The position numbers and the translations under genes are program-made. From Castor canadensis (Eukaryota; Chordata; Mammalia; Rodentia; Castoridae), in NCBI RefSeq assembly GCF_047511655.1, contig NC_133391.1, forward strand, positions 131,968,906 to 132,032,905: 64,000 nucleotides of DNA, given 5' to 3'. The notes under the pieces are model-generated. The model was not told the DNA's origin and did no database searches. It saw nothing but the letters and a program-made list of their open reading frames with translations. Shown one piece after another: positions 22,908 to 35,770 of the stretch; positions within the stretch are counted from its first letter, which is position 1; each line of letters starts with the position of its first letter.

Positions 22908-23399
22908 ACCAATTTAGGCTAGCCTTAGAAAATAAATTAGAAAGATGTCACTCTTTTTTGATGCTTCAGCAGGAGAATCATTTGTCCCGTGGTCCTTTGA
23001 CATTTATCTTAACGGTTTAAAAAAATCCACTCACCTCCACTGTACAATGTATATGCTGTTGCCACTGGCTTTAACTCCCTCCCTGGGTGTGACCAGCTCT
23101 TCACAGCTGTGCTTCCAACTTTGTGTTAATGTGTGAAACTTATTTTTTGAGTTTAAACTCTAACACAATAATGCCTGTCAGACAAAACACTGAGCAACAC
23201 AGCTCATTCAGTGTGGTGGGGAGTGGGGTACAGGTTGCTGTGAGTAAGAAAGAATGGAATGTAGGAGTGCGAAATGTCCATCTAGCACCAAAGAAAGGTC
23301 ACAAGTTTGCTAGGCTATGTGGGGGCCTTGCTTCCAGTGCCTGTGGGTCAGAGGGTGGAATCCAGGGCGAGACAGCCCGCAGCTTTTCTGGGTTCTCCA

Positions 23400-23570
23400 C
23401 AGTTACTACTTGTGTAACTACTAAGTCACTGAGTCTGTATCTCAGTTTTCTCATCTGTAATATGGTAATCATTGTAGTCTCCACCTCCTCAGATGAGAAA
23501 TAAATAATTTGACTTATAGGACATGCTCAGTACACTACCTGGCATGCAGAGAGCACTATATAGCTGTTTG
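23400..23570 (+). mobile_element. MIR SINE remnant
   Basis: GTATCTCAGTTTTCTCATCTG, TAATATGGTAATCATTGTAG and CTCAGTACACTACCTGGCATG are the MIR 3' half. Confidence 0.65.
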
Positions 23571-23999
23571 TCATCATTACGACTGCTAGTCAAGCAGTGA
23601 CATGGTCCCAAAAAGACCCTGTAAGAAATATAGTAACACTCAATTCTTTTATAGTGACTGAGAGATGTTATTCTGTAGAATTGATCATGTCCCGATTTTC
23701 ACTAACATTTAGGGTGGCTTTTAATTCCTTCAGATCTACTACCAGAAAGTCCAGAATTCAAAGCTGTACAAGAACGATAAGAAAGCTGGGAACTATGACT
23801 GTAGACTGACCACAAGATTCTATGGAATGTGACTGAGGTGGACATTGGCTGTATGTCCAAGTTCATGAACAAACCACTGCAGGGAGGGTACTTCTAGGGG
23901 TCCCCACTCCCTAAGCCACAGTTCCAGTGAAAGAGAAAGCCATGAGGAGCCTCCTCTACAATGCTAATAAAAACTAAGTATATGATAAGTTTGGAATAC

Positions 24000-24850
24000 A
24001 AATTAGTGGAGAAAGGAGGAATTATACAATAATTGACTACTTAAAAAAATGCAGTATACAAATATAAAGTTTGAAAATTCTCTATAAGACATAGTTAAAT
24101 GCAAACAAATAAATAAGTGTAAGGTTCTACAAGGAAGACTTTTTCTAATCATGAAAGCAATGAATTTTTAACATTCAGCACCCATAGATTTTTGACTATA
24201 TAAATGCTGAAAAGGTATTCACAAAACCATACAAAAACTAACAAAACCAAACTGAGGACTTAAGAGGAAAACAGATGAAGACCACAGCAGTATCTATAAC
24301 AGATGGAAGGATGGTGTCTTTACTATCTGTGACACTCTTTCAACTCAACTAGATGAATACCTTGAAATAAAAAGCTACCAGTAGATAATTAATAAAATGG
24401 CATGAAGAAAACATTTTCTCAGGAACAACAAAAGAAATGGCTATTGAAAATCATGTACTATTCTTCTTTTACATCAACATTAATATTAAGAAATGATAGT
24501 GCACAGTACAATTCAGGATGGGTGAAATGCGTGTTCTTAAATTCTACTTGGGGAGTATGTACTGGTCCACCATTTGTGGAATGCTATTTGACAAAGAATC
24601 AAACCCATCGACTCCCAGTTCACTTCTAGGCATGTATTTTGCCTCTAAAAAAGGAAATAATCAGAGACACAGAAAGACAAATATGTAAGAACATTATAGC
24701 ATTTTTCAAAATAGCAACAGAACTTGTCATTTTTAACAGAACATAACATTTTCAACTCTTATGACACAGTAAAATGTTCGTTATCTAATATTATGTGAAA
24801 AAGAGCAAAAAACAAAACTATTTATATGACTGCATTTTTATAAAGACTAT
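24000..24850 (+). mobile_element. Old L1M 3' region
   Basis: AATGCTATTTGACAAAGAATC, CGACTCCCAGTTCACTTCTAGG, AGACAAATATGTAAGAAC and TAGCATTTTTCAAAATAGCAAC follow the typical sense L1M 3'-UTR. The left boundary is uncertain. Confidence 0.5.
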
Positions 24851-25362
24851 TTCTACATTATACTCAGAGCTGTTAGTTATTGGTTTTTCCAACGTTAAAA
24901 TATTTCTGTATTTTGAGATCAATGGGGATTGCCCCATTTCGGCTGCTCTTTCCATTCTCCAGGAACACACACATGGTACCCATAATCCAGCAAATAAAAG
25001 TCGTTAACCCTGCTCTGGCTGCTAATTCCATTCTGAGTGAGGCTTCTGCTAGGCTGGTTGTTACATACTCTTACTAACACTGTGGACATGTTCCCTTGGT
25101 GTAGAAGAATTTCAGGGAGGAGCAAAAGGATGGTAGACAGAGAAGGGAGAAGAGATTTGGTTAATAAGTGAGCAACAGAATGACTTTAGTGTTAGCCATA
25201 CTCACACAGGATCTCAGAGAAATTCAGTCATTTCCCTCAGATTCTATCATGGTATTTCAAGCAGAACACAGTGTAGGTAGGAGACTTGGGTCCACATTAC
25301 CAGCCTGGTCAACACTAGGCTTTCCTGGAGACATAGTCTCTGTCCCAACTTTTTGCAGGTTG

Positions 25363-25366
<4 letters not shown>

Positions 25367-25417
<51 letters not shown>
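25367..25417. repeat. (GA)25 microsatellite
   Basis: An almost pure AG run of about 50 bp. Confidence 0.97.
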
Positions 25418-25420
<3 letters not shown>

Positions 25421-25909
25421 ATCTCCAGTGTATGTTTGGTCAGAACTTACTGACACATGGGTACATGGGTAGTGGTGAGGAGCACACTAGCTTACAAGGT
25501 AATCCCTTCTATTTCTGAGTTTACTGTTTGCTCAAAAGTCTTACTGATTCCAGTTTGTACCCAGCAGAACTCATTTCTGGATCAGAAAATAATCCTAAAC
25601 TCTCTTTCCTAGCTTTTCCAAGCAGCTGTCATATTCAACTGAATCTGCTCTTTTACACATTAAACATACCCTGCTTATTTACCTATTTCCAACCCCCATA
25701 GTCTCCAAATAAAATGACAAATACCTGACTCCAACAACTACCACTTCTAGAAAGTTAAAGAGGTAGCTGGAATCACATAGTTGATTCAGAGAAAATAAGG
25801 GAGAATGGAAGGACGATTGAAAGAAAACCACCTGACTTTTTTTTCAGTTTCCAAAGCCAGCTAGGCTGGCTAAAAATCTTTCACAAAACTAATGTAAGAT
25901 CTATGCCTG

Positions 25910-26054
25910 AAATAGTTCATGAGACCCCCCCCACACACCTCCAAATATAATCAGAGCAAAAATGGACTGGAGGTATGGCTCAAGCGGTAGAGCGCCTGCT
26001 TTGCAAGCATAAAGCCCTGAGTTCAAATGTCAGGCACACACACACACACACACA
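25910..26054 (+). mobile_element. 5'-truncated dimeric B1-ID SINE
   Basis: It retains the end of the B1 half (AAATAGTTCATGAGACC) and a complete ID half (GGCTCAAGCGGTAGAGCGCC, GAGTTCAAATG), ending in a (CA) run at 26035-26054. It is delimited by a perfect 14-bp duplication AAGATCTATGCCTG at 25896-25909 and 26055-26068. Confidence 0.92.
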
Positions 26055-26126
26055 AAGATCTATGCCTGCCTAATTATCAAAGAACTTTCTCACACAATAC
26101 TTTAACATCAAGAAGATTTCCACAAG

Positions 26127-26335
26127 CGCTGATGGCTCACACCTGTAATCCTAGCTACTCAGGAGGCAGATATCAGGAGGATCATGGTTCAAAGCCAGCC
26201 AGGGCAAATAGATCATGAAACCTTATCCCACAAATACCCAACACAAAAAAAGGCTGGTGGAGTGGCTCAAGTGGTAGAGCACCTGCCTAGCAAGCATGAC
26301 GCCCTGAGTTCAACCACCAGCACCACCAAAAACAA
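26127..26335 (+). mobile_element. Dimeric B1-ID SINE, complete
   Basis: The B1 half (GATGGCTCACACCTGTAATCC to ACCTTATCCCACAAATAC) is followed by the ID half (GGCTGGTGGAGTGGCTCAAG to CACCACCAAAAAC). A perfect 14-bp duplication AAGATTTCCACAAG flanks it at 26113-26126 and 26336-26349. Confidence 0.95.
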
Positions 26336-27044
26336 AAGATTTCCACAAGACATTAACGGGTGAGAAAACTAGTTAGAGTAGAAAACGCACACCATATTAA
26401 TCAATAAATATAGTTCCCCATTCTAAAGGTCCTGCACATTAAAGATCATTGTTGTAAGAATTAGTATTATGAAAATGAAAGGGCATTCTAGAATAGCATC
26501 TTTACTAAAGGTCAGTACAGTCATACTTCCTAAAACAAAACAAAAAACCCTCCATTTCCTGGCCCCCCATGACCAGGAGCTATACTAACCATGCACTAGC
26601 ACTCAGAGCTCAGGAGAAGCACCCCGGGAACACGGGATGCTGAGATTCAAAGAAACACAGCATGTGTCCCAGGACAAATCTGGTTATAAGAAAGGTGGGA
26701 GTGTGGCCAGCTATTACCTTTAAAAGACCATTGTCACAAGACTTCCTCCCTACCGAATGAAATCCTCTTTTCCACCCCCACAGCCTTTTTCACAGAAAGT
26801 TCAGTACTGTTTTTCTCTTTAAAGTGTTAGAAATAAACTCTTTCTCTTCTTCCCACATGACTGGCACTTTACACAACTTTCTTAAAATTCTCAAACAAAG
26901 CACCTTGAGGGACTGGAGGAGAAAACATGCAAAATAGCAAAATGTTTCAGCTCACCAAATCACTACAGCCTACTGCAAGTGTCTTATTAGGCGGAAGGAA
27001 GACAGTGGTGGTTATGGTGTAAGTAGAAATGTGAATAATATTAA

Positions 27045-27250
27045 TTATTATCACACCGTGAACACATGTTCTGTGCCAGGCAATGCTCTAAACACTTCAC
27101 GTGAGTTAACTCATTTAGCTCTCAGAACAGCCCTATGAGGTAAGCTCCATTCTTACCCTGCTTGACAAGAGGAGAATGGGCATAGGAAAGTTTAAGCAAT
27201 GTGTCCAAGGTCACATTGCTAGCAGGTAAGTGGCTGTGCCAACATTCAAC
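27045..27250 (-). mobile_element. MIR SINE remnant
   Basis: The reverse MIR core is clear: TTCTGTGCCAGGCAATGC, GTTAACTCATTTAGCTCTC, CCCTATGAGGTAAG and GTCCAAGGTCACATTGC. Confidence 0.8.
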
Positions 27251-28954
27251 TGTGGAGGATGGATCCATTTTTGTATATTGCCTCTATTTGTGCATGCAGT
27301 GTGTCACGGCTACATATGTAAGAGTCACATGAGACTGATTTTGTTTCAATGTTAGCCAACTCTATCAATGACCTCCTGCAGGAACAGGATTCCAGACTAG
27401 CTCAAAATTCTGCTCAGCAGAACTGGCTCAAGGCCCACAGAGACTCTTCATCACCAGCGGGTGGCAATGTTGTCACATGGAGCCATTGGAGTGCAGTAAA
27501 AGCCTGGCATGTCCCTGAAGGTGCAAAGGCTCCATCTTCCTTATGGATAGGTCATTCTGGGTAGTCCCAAGAATGCAATTTCTCTGCTGACCCACAGCAT
27601 CCAGTGCCATTTGGCAGGAGAAAAGAAAGATCTAAATTAAGAAAATGCCCAGTAAACTCTTCATTTAAGTGGCTCTTCCCTGGCCTGCCCCAAGCCTCTC
27701 AACCATAAATTAGACATTTGTCTTCCCACCAGGCATATCATGTTCTTCATATGAGATAGAGACTTGACCACCTGTGCCTATGCTTTTGCTGTGGTAGGTG
27801 CTGAGTAAATGGATGGATGAGTGAATTCAGGCTCTCTAAGTTCCACTCCCTGGAGCAATCTAAGATCTGCAGAGTCCCCTAGAGTTGCCCCAAATGAATC
27901 CAGACTTCATCAGTGACTTGGGTGAGTCAATCACCCAAGATCAAGGAAAGTCCCTCATACCATCTGGTTTGGACTCTTGCAATTGCATGGCCCAATCTGC
28001 CCTCAAATGACCTGGCCCTTCCACAAAGTCACACTTTACACAGAGCAAGTGTCAAGCTGGGTATTTTCAACAAAATGGGCTTAGTAATGGGTGTAGTCAA
28101 GGCTTTTCCAAAGAACTCCTCAATGAGCTAAGGCAGTGCTACCATTGGAAGTTCTAGAAAAGGGGCCACATGTGGAACCTCTGAGGACCTAAAACATTGC
28201 TAATAGCATATCATACACTTGAAATCCCAGTATTAATACTAGACTGTTTAGATTAGATAGATCATCAATTATACATCCAGAAAACAGTTTTCTGACTGAA
28301 AAATGAGAGAAAGATGATTTCAAGAAGGTCTATTCCTCCAGTTTTAAGTAAAAATTAATAATAATTTAAAATGTTTTTTAATCCACTAGTGCATTTATAA
28401 AGGTCAGAATTTTAAAAACACATTCCCCCTTTTTAAAACTCAAATATCCAGGACTTGTTTTTTTAGTTATAGACATATGAGGTGACTCTATTTACCATTT
28501 CAATAGTAGAATATTGACTAGTATAAAGTATACTAGTATAAAGCTAGTAGGCCAGACTCCTTCTTTAATATGTAAGAAAAAGTTTGGTAAACTTTGAGTG
28601 TAAGCAAATATAATTCATTGTAGAGAATTTATAAAAGGTAAAGGTGCAGAAGAATATCCAAGAGACTGTTTCAACTGGCAATCTTTTTGATGCATGTTCT
28701 CCAGTCTTTTGCATATTTCATGCATGTGCATATACATACATAATTTTTATAAAATATGATCTACATCTTTTCATATGCTTCTTTCTTCCTAGTTCTGCAT
28801 ATCTTACTCGTTTTCTCTGCTAGCAGTACTTCTCCCTCTGTGTGCGTTCTGGAATCTTCTTTATGCACCTATACATACATCTATGTGCTTAGCTTTCACA
28901 CAGAGAGGCAAGAGTCATTCAAAACATGCTCCATGGATAGACATGATGAGCAGG

Positions 28955-29000
28955 TGATGGATGGAGGATGGATGGATGGATAAATAGATAGACAGATGAT
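28955..29000. repeat. (GGAT)n / (GATA)n simple tract
   Basis: GATGGATGGAGGATGGATGG units run into ATAGATAGACAGAT. Confidence 0.8.
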
Positions 29001-29614
29001 GTTTAGAAAGACAAGAGAAAGAAGAAAAGATTTATAGACTGTTTGCTTCGGTAGATCTTTTAGATGTGCAAAGTGTGTGTGTGACCTTCAATAGAAAAAC
29101 AAATTTCCTGTCCTCATTTTAGATTCCATACAGCCCATCAGTCATCCTCTTTGTACTTATAATTTCTCCATCACCTTTTCTCATTTCCACAGAAATTCTT
29201 TGTAGAGGCTCCAAGCTGAGGACTAGTGATTTGGATTGACCACAGTTTAGATTAAGTGTTCCCACACAACCTCTTGGGAAACTCCTTCATTTCCTATTTC
29301 CTAATCACTCTGTGGTTTAGTAATTTATCCCAAGGCTAAAAAGGAACTCTGAAGTACACTCCAATTAGCCTTGCAGGTCTTCTCTTCCCCCTTTCCCTGT
29401 CTACTCTGTCTTAATTCTTTCAAAACACTTTTTGGATGGTCTGCCAGCCAAGACCAGCCATCTTCAATAACAGGAAGCTCATTAGTTACCTCTTGGGGTG
29501 GCCTGGAATGTTTTGACAAAGCTCTAACAATTGAGATGCCTTTCTCCCCTCCTCTCTCACCCACTAAGATTTCTAAATGCTGAAGTTTCACACAACAATA
29601 TGACCTCAAAATTG

Positions 29615-31415
29615 TCCACAATAAAAATATTTCAAAAATAATTCTTTTTACACTAGCATCAAAAAGAGCAAAGTATTTAGGAATAAACTTAACAAAGGAG
29701 GCAAAACACTTGTGTACAAAACCACAAAGCTCATTGATAAAAGAAATTAGATACCAACAAAAAACATTCTGAATTAGAAGACTTAATACTGTTCATGTCA
29801 ATACTGCCCAAAGCAGTTTGTGGATTCAATATAATCTGTTTCCAAAAGTCCAATGATGTTTTTACAGGAAAACCCATCCTAAAATGCAAGGAACCCCAAA
29901 TAGCCAAGACAGCTTTATAAAAGAAAAGTGAAGTTGGAGGACTCACCTTTTCTGATTTCAAAGTTTACTACAAAGCTACAGTAATCAAAAACTGTGGTAC
30001 TGGCCTGGAAATGGATAGTTAGTGCATTGGAATAGAAGCGAGAATTCAGAAATAATCTCATGCATTTATGATTAACAAGTTTTTCACACTGGTGCCAAGA
30101 CCATTCAAGCAGGAAAGAATAGTCTTCAACATATAATGTTTGAGTAACTAGTCACATGGGAAAAAAATACAACTGATTCTAACTTTACACTACACTTAAA
30201 AATTAACAAAAAGTAGATCAGATACCCAACCATAAGACCTAAAGCTGAGGAACTCTTAGAAGAAGGCAAAGGAGAAAAGCTTAAGGGCATTGGATTTGGC
30301 AATGAATTATTGAATGTGATGCCAAAAAAAAAACAGGCAACAAATGAAAAAATAGACAAATTGGATTATATGAAAATAAAAAGCCTTTATTCATCAAAAG
30401 ATACAATCAACTGTGTGAAAAGGCAGAACACAGAATGGGAGAAAATATTTGTGAATCATATATCTGATAAGGGGTCATTATGCAGAATATATATATAAAG
30501 TTCTTTATAAATTTTTACAATTCAATGGTAAAAGTGAAACAATCTGATTCAAAAGGATTTGAACAGACATTTCTTCAAAAATACATAGAAGGATAGCCAA
30601 TAACACAAGAAAAAATACTCAACATCACTAATCATTAGGAAATTCAATTCAAAACCACAATTAGATACCACTTCATACTCATTAGGATGGCTATTAACAA
30701 AAACCAAAACACAGACCCACTGTAAATACTAAGTGTGGGTGAGGATGTGGGGAAATTGGAATCCTGGTGCACAGTTGGTAGGAATATAAAATCGCACCAT
30801 TGCTATGAGAAACAATATGGCAGCTCATTTTTTGAAAAATAGAATTATCACATGATCCAGCAATTCCACTCGGGATATACCTAAAAGAATTAAGAGCAGG
30901 ATCTCAAAGATTTGTATACCTGTGTTCATGGCAACATAATTCACAATATCCAAAAAGTGAAAAACACCAAGTGTCCATCAACAGATGAATGGATAAGTAA
31001 ATTATGGTACCCACATACAAAGGAATATCATTCAGTCTTTAAAAAGGAAGGAAAATCTGATACTTACTGCAATATGGTAAGCCTTGTAGACATTATGCTA
31101 AGTGTAAGAGCAGGTCACAGAAAGGCAAATACTATCAATTCCACATGTAGTAGATACCAAGAGAAGTCAAGTTCACAGGCACAGAAAGTGGAATGGTGCT
31201 TTCCAGGGATTTGGGGCAGGAAAGATTGAGGAGCTGTTGTTCTTGGGGTAGAGCTTGGACAATGAAGAGTTGTGGAGATAGATGACAGTGGTGACGGTTG
31301 CACAGCAATGTGCATGTACACAGTGTCATCAACTATACGCTTCAAATGGTTAAAATGGTCAATTTTATGCTGTGTATATTTTACCAGTTTTTAAATAAAA
31401 ATACTGTTCAAATAT
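29615..31415 (+). mobile_element. Old L1 ORF2 3' region plus 3'-UTR (about 1.8 kb)
   Basis: Sense L1: AAGTATTTAGGAATAAACTTAAC (the conserved KYLGINL stretch), ACAAAGCTACAGTAATCAAA, ATGATCCAGCAATTCCACT, GTGTCCATCAACAGATGAATGG, AAATTATGGTACCCACATAC and a 3'-UTR ending AATAAAAATACTG. The frame is broken many times. The family looks like one that predates rodents (L1MA/L1MB type). Confidence 0.85.
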
Positions 31416-31744
31416 GTAAAGGTTGCTATCATGACCTCACAGAGTAATCTCTAGAGTGAACACATCTATCTCCTTCAACCGTTTCTCCTGAGACATGAGT
31501 GAAGTCCATTCATAACTCATCCTGGCCACTCCCCTCTGAATGTCCTCCAGCTACCTGCAACTCTGTTTAATTCATGGCCATAGACCTTAATATGATGCTG
31601 ACCAGTTAAGAATGGAAGGGGTCTTTCACCTCCCTCAATATGGTTACTAGACCATGAATAATGCCACCAGAGTTCTTCCTATTTTAGTAAAACATTGTTA
31701 ATTCCTTTGGAGCTAACTGTCCACATAAAGCCCCAAGGCCTTTT

Positions 31745-32160
31745 CTATATGCCACCAGTAAAATCTTTTATTGGTTAGAATTCTTTCAGTGGCTAAGAAA
31801 ACCAAAACATACACACAAGATTGTGCAAACTTATTTGAACAAAAAGGGAATTTATTGGCCCTTATAAATGTTCTAGAGATAGTGCTAGCCTGAGGTGTGG
31901 TTTGATTCTGTTGAATGATGTCACCACGTCTCAACTGTGTCCTTCACTTGACCTATTTCTGCTCTCCTAGCTTTGTCTCATTCTTTTTAGACAGGCTCTC
32001 CACCCACTTATGTCACCATAAGGTTCACAGGTGGTGGGACAAAATGAAAGTGTCCTTCCAAACAATCCAGCTGAAGTATGTTTGTTTCCCATGGACTCTA
32101 ATTGGGTCACTTCCCTGAATCAGTTTCTGTGGCCAGGACAATACAAATGTTGGTTTAACC
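31745..32160. repeat. Old interspersed repeat, probably LTR-derived
   Basis: AGGGAATTTATTGGCCCTTAT, AACTGTGTCCTTCACTTGACC, GACTCTAATTGGGTCACTTCCC and AATCAGTTTCTGTGGCCAGG fit a familiar reversed mammalian repeat pattern, but I cannot assign a family. Confidence 0.3.
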
Positions 32161-32337
32161 CCCCTCGGTTAATTAAAATGGATTCCCTATGGACAAAGAC
32201 ACTGTGCCCTCGCTGTTAAATGTGATCTTATTCAAATCATTCTGACAAAATATTGCAGAGATCCTAATTCTTTCAGGCAATACAGTCCCATGGTGTGATG
32301 AATGTGCCTTACTTTTTTTATTTTTCAAGCTTTTGGG

Positions 32338-32338
<1 letters not shown>

Positions 32339-32371
<33 letters not shown>
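32339..32371. repeat. (TG)n microsatellite
   Basis: A pure TG run of about 33 bp adjoining the 3' (left) end of the reverse SINE. Confidence 0.95.
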
Positions 32372-32372
<1 letters not shown>

Positions 32373-32373
32373 G

Positions 32374-32697
32374 ATTTTTTGGCAGTATTGGGATTTGAAC
32401 TCAGAGACACACACTTGCTAGGCAGGTGCTCTACCACTTGAGTCACTCCGCCAGCTTTTTGGTTTTTTTGGTCTTAGTTATTTTTCAGGTAGGGTCTCAC
32501 ATTTTTCCCAGATCCAGTCTTAGACCATGATCCTCCTACCTATGCCTCCTACCTATGCCTCCTACCTAACTGCTTATTGGTTGAGATGAGGTCTTGCTAA
32601 CTTTTTTTGCCCAGGCTGGCTTTAAACTGCAATCATCCCAATATTTGCCTTTCAAGTAGGTGGGATTATAAGTATAAGCCACCATACCCAGCTCTCC
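32374..32697 (-). mobile_element. Trimeric B1-B1-ID SINE
   Basis: The reverse copy shows ID (GGGATTTGAACTCAGAGAC, GTGCTCTACCACTTGAG), then one B1 unit (GTAGGGTCTCACATTTTTCCC), then a second B1 unit (GATGAGGTCTTGCTAAC, GCCCAGGCTGGC, AAGCCACCATACCCAGC). An internal 13-bp unit CCTCCTACCTATG is repeated 2.9 times at 32532-32568. Confidence 0.85.
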
Positions 32698-32704
32698 TAG
32701 TTTT

Positions 32705-33362
32705 CATTTTTTTATTGTACAAAATAATGGGTTTCATTATGACATTTTCATGTATGTATATAATGATTATTTTCACCCCTCTCTCATTACCTATATTTAT
32801 CCTCCCTCCCTCCTCCTGCTGATCCCCTTCCTCTTCCCAAATATCCTCCTTCTACTTTCATGTCATTTTTAAAAATTTTTAGATGTTTAGATACAAAAGA
32901 AAACATGGTATTTGTCTTTCTGAGTCTGTGTTATCTCTCTTAATATGAGCTCCAGTTCCATTTACTTTCCTGCAAATGACATAATTTCATTCTTCTTTAT
33001 GGGTGAATAAAACTATAAAGCTCCACTGTGTATAAATACCACATTTTCTTTATCCATTCATTCATCGATGGGCACCTAGGTTGATTCTACAACTTGCCTT
33101 TTGTAAATAGTTCTGCAATAAACATGGATGTGCAGGTGTCTCCAATGTCTACTGATTTATATTCCTTCATATATATGTCCAAGAGTGGTATAGAAGGAAC
33201 ATAAGGTGTTCTGTCTACAGTTTTTGGAAAAAGCTCCATACTGATTTCCATAGCAGTTGGACTAACTTACACCAATTCTTATACACCAACAGTATATAAG
33301 GGTTCCTTTTCCCTGAATCCTTGCCAGCATTTGTTGTCATTTTTTTCTTAACAATATGAGCC
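32705..33362 (-). mobile_element. L1 3' end relic
   Basis: Reverse sequence contains AGTTCCATTTACTTTCC, CACTGTGTATAAATACCACATTTTC, TCCATTCATTCATCGATGGG, AATAAACATGGATGTGCAGG, CATACTGATTTCCATAGCAG and CCCTGAATCCTTGCCAGC, all diagnostic of reversed L1. Confidence 0.8.
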
Positions 33363-33784
33363 TTACATGTTTTATTGTCCCTTCAAGAACAGATTGTAAG
33401 CACATTTGCATATTTTACATAAGCACAATATACAGAATATTAAATACCCACAGTTCTGTTGTTACCTTCACAGCTACTTGGCCCACCCCAGAAATTTTCC
33501 TTCCAAGGTGACCCTCCTAGCATCTTGGATGTGCACATATAACCAGATCCAGGCCTACCTTTGTCCTTAAGTCTGGGCCCCATTTCTTGTACCAAAGACA
33601 TTGTGAACCATTTTAACACAATGGCTAGACTCCCGGGAAGATTTCTAATAGAGAGTTAATGTTCTGTACGGATATGGATTCTTTATTAGCATCATAATCA
33701 AGAGACCTTTTCTCCTATGTGCTCCACTTTCTTCATGCTGTCTAAATAAGCCCAAAACAGAAAAGGAGCAGCAGTAATAGCAAA

Positions 33785-33955
33785 GTATAGACAATGTTTA
33801 CTAAACGCCAAGCTGTGTTTCAAAGTCACATTGTAACTCACTCTTTCCATACAACATCATTACCACCATCATCTCCATTTTAAAGACAGGGAATCTATGG
33901 TCCAGTGAGAGTGACTGATCCACATTCACACGACTGCTCAGTACAAGCAGAACTT
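33785..33955 (-). mobile_element. MIR remnant, degenerate
   Basis: AATGTTTACTAAACGCCAAG, ATCATCTCCATTTTAAAGACAG and CACATTCACACGACTGC follow the reversed MIR order. Confidence 0.5.
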
Positions 33956-35359
33956 GGATGTACATTGTCTGGTTCTAAAGTTCTCAGAGTTACCATACAA
34001 GTGGCATTTGACCTGGACACCTCTCACCTCCCACTTCCGGTGCCCACGCAAATGTGCAGGTGAATCCATTAAAAAAAAAAAAAACTACTATGAAGAAATT
34101 AAGAAACAGCTACTCCCTTTAGAAAACAGTGCTGTCATAAATGCATCATTTTCAATAACAAGTTCCTCCTGGTTCAGGTTAACTGGTTAAAAATCATTCA
34201 TGGTTTCTCAGAAACACGGTGAGAGAGAAATCAAACTGAAGGCTTAGGACTCCTGCTGAGTAAAGATCAATTAAAACTGAAAGGCATTTCTAGCATAATG
34301 TCTATATTAGTAGAAAAAAGCAACTTAAAAGTCCTTTTCTTACTCACATATTTTTTTTACCTAATGATTATGTTTAAGAAAAGAAAACATACCTGGCAGG
34401 AATTTTGTAAACAGAGGAGCTGAGCACAGTCTCTCTCCAGGTATCTTCTCATAAGAACCTGCTTCCCCCTTTCCCTGTGCTCACAGGGGTCACCCAGTTC
34501 TGCTGTCACCTTTGGCAGTACTGCTAGTTAGTCCAATTATGTACAAAGGTACATAGACATACAAGTGGCTATGCCTATTCAAAGGAGTTATATACAGCCA
34601 TTTTTTTTCTAGAAATATCATCTCATGAAACCCTAGGTGTTTGAAAAGAAGGGACTTTCATAAAGGGACAGAGATGAAATAGGATTCTGAGAATAATCAC
34701 TACAGATGAACACCAGTGAAAAGCTGAGATCTAGCTTACAGCTGAAGGAGAATGGGAGGAAGCAATTATTGGGGCTCCATGAAAGCTGACTCAGCAAGTG
34801 GGAAGGAAGTAGTACCTGCTAGACACTGTGTTGGGGGTGGGGAGAATCACTCTGTTTGCCCCTGTCTCCTGCCCGTGCCTCCCATGGACAAGCAAGAGGA
34901 CAAGGTTGTCTGGGAATACAGTTAGCACAGGTCAGCCATTAGGGTTCAGAGCAAGACAGGAAAGGGTTCTTAGTAGATCTGGAGTGAAGATGGCAATACT
35001 TCTTTCAAAAGTGGGTAAGCTGAGTCACTGAGACGACAAATAACATGTTTCAGGTCAAAGAAAGAAATCTAGAACCAAAATTATGGCCCCATTTTCCTCT
35101 CTGGTCTCAATAGTTTTGAGAAACCTGAATGCCTGGCAAGGTCATCATGAAATCTCAAAGGACATCTAATTCCTCAGGCTCCTTTCCAACATATGGTGGT
35201 GTTACACAGAGCCCACCTTTCCCCAGGGGTGGCCAGGAAGTACGTGATAAGGATGACTCAGTCTTCTGCCTGGGTTCAATAAAAAGATTTAATGAGTCAT
35301 CTGTGTAGGTGACAATTTGGGTGTTGTTATTCTGTCAGAGAATTCACTCCACATAGTAA

Positions 35360-35599
<240 letters not shown>

Positions 35600-35687
35600 T
35601 GACAATAGGATATCTTGCCTGTGGCTCTGTGCAGAAACCTTAGAATTTCTTTAAATAGTAGTATTAAACACAAAACTTCAAAATCTT

Positions 35688-35770
35688 GCCGGTACTGAGG
35701 TTTGAAGTCAAGACCTCGTACTTGGTAGGCAGGTGCTCGAACATTTGAGCCACACCATCAGGCCAAAAAG
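35688..35770 (-). mobile_element. ID-type SINE just downstream of second coding exon
   Basis: Reverse ID: GTACTGAGGTTTGAAGTC, GGCAGGTGCTCGAACATTTGAG. A perfect 12-bp duplication CTTCAAAATCTT flanks it at 35676-35687 and 35771-35782. Confidence 0.9.

Noticed and set aside
25967-26033. tRNA-like sequence with good box A and box B
   Set aside because: The order of elements, A-rich or CA tail and target-site duplication show an ID-type SINE. There is no mature tRNA fold with a complete acceptor stem. The same reasoning applies to the other ID copies.
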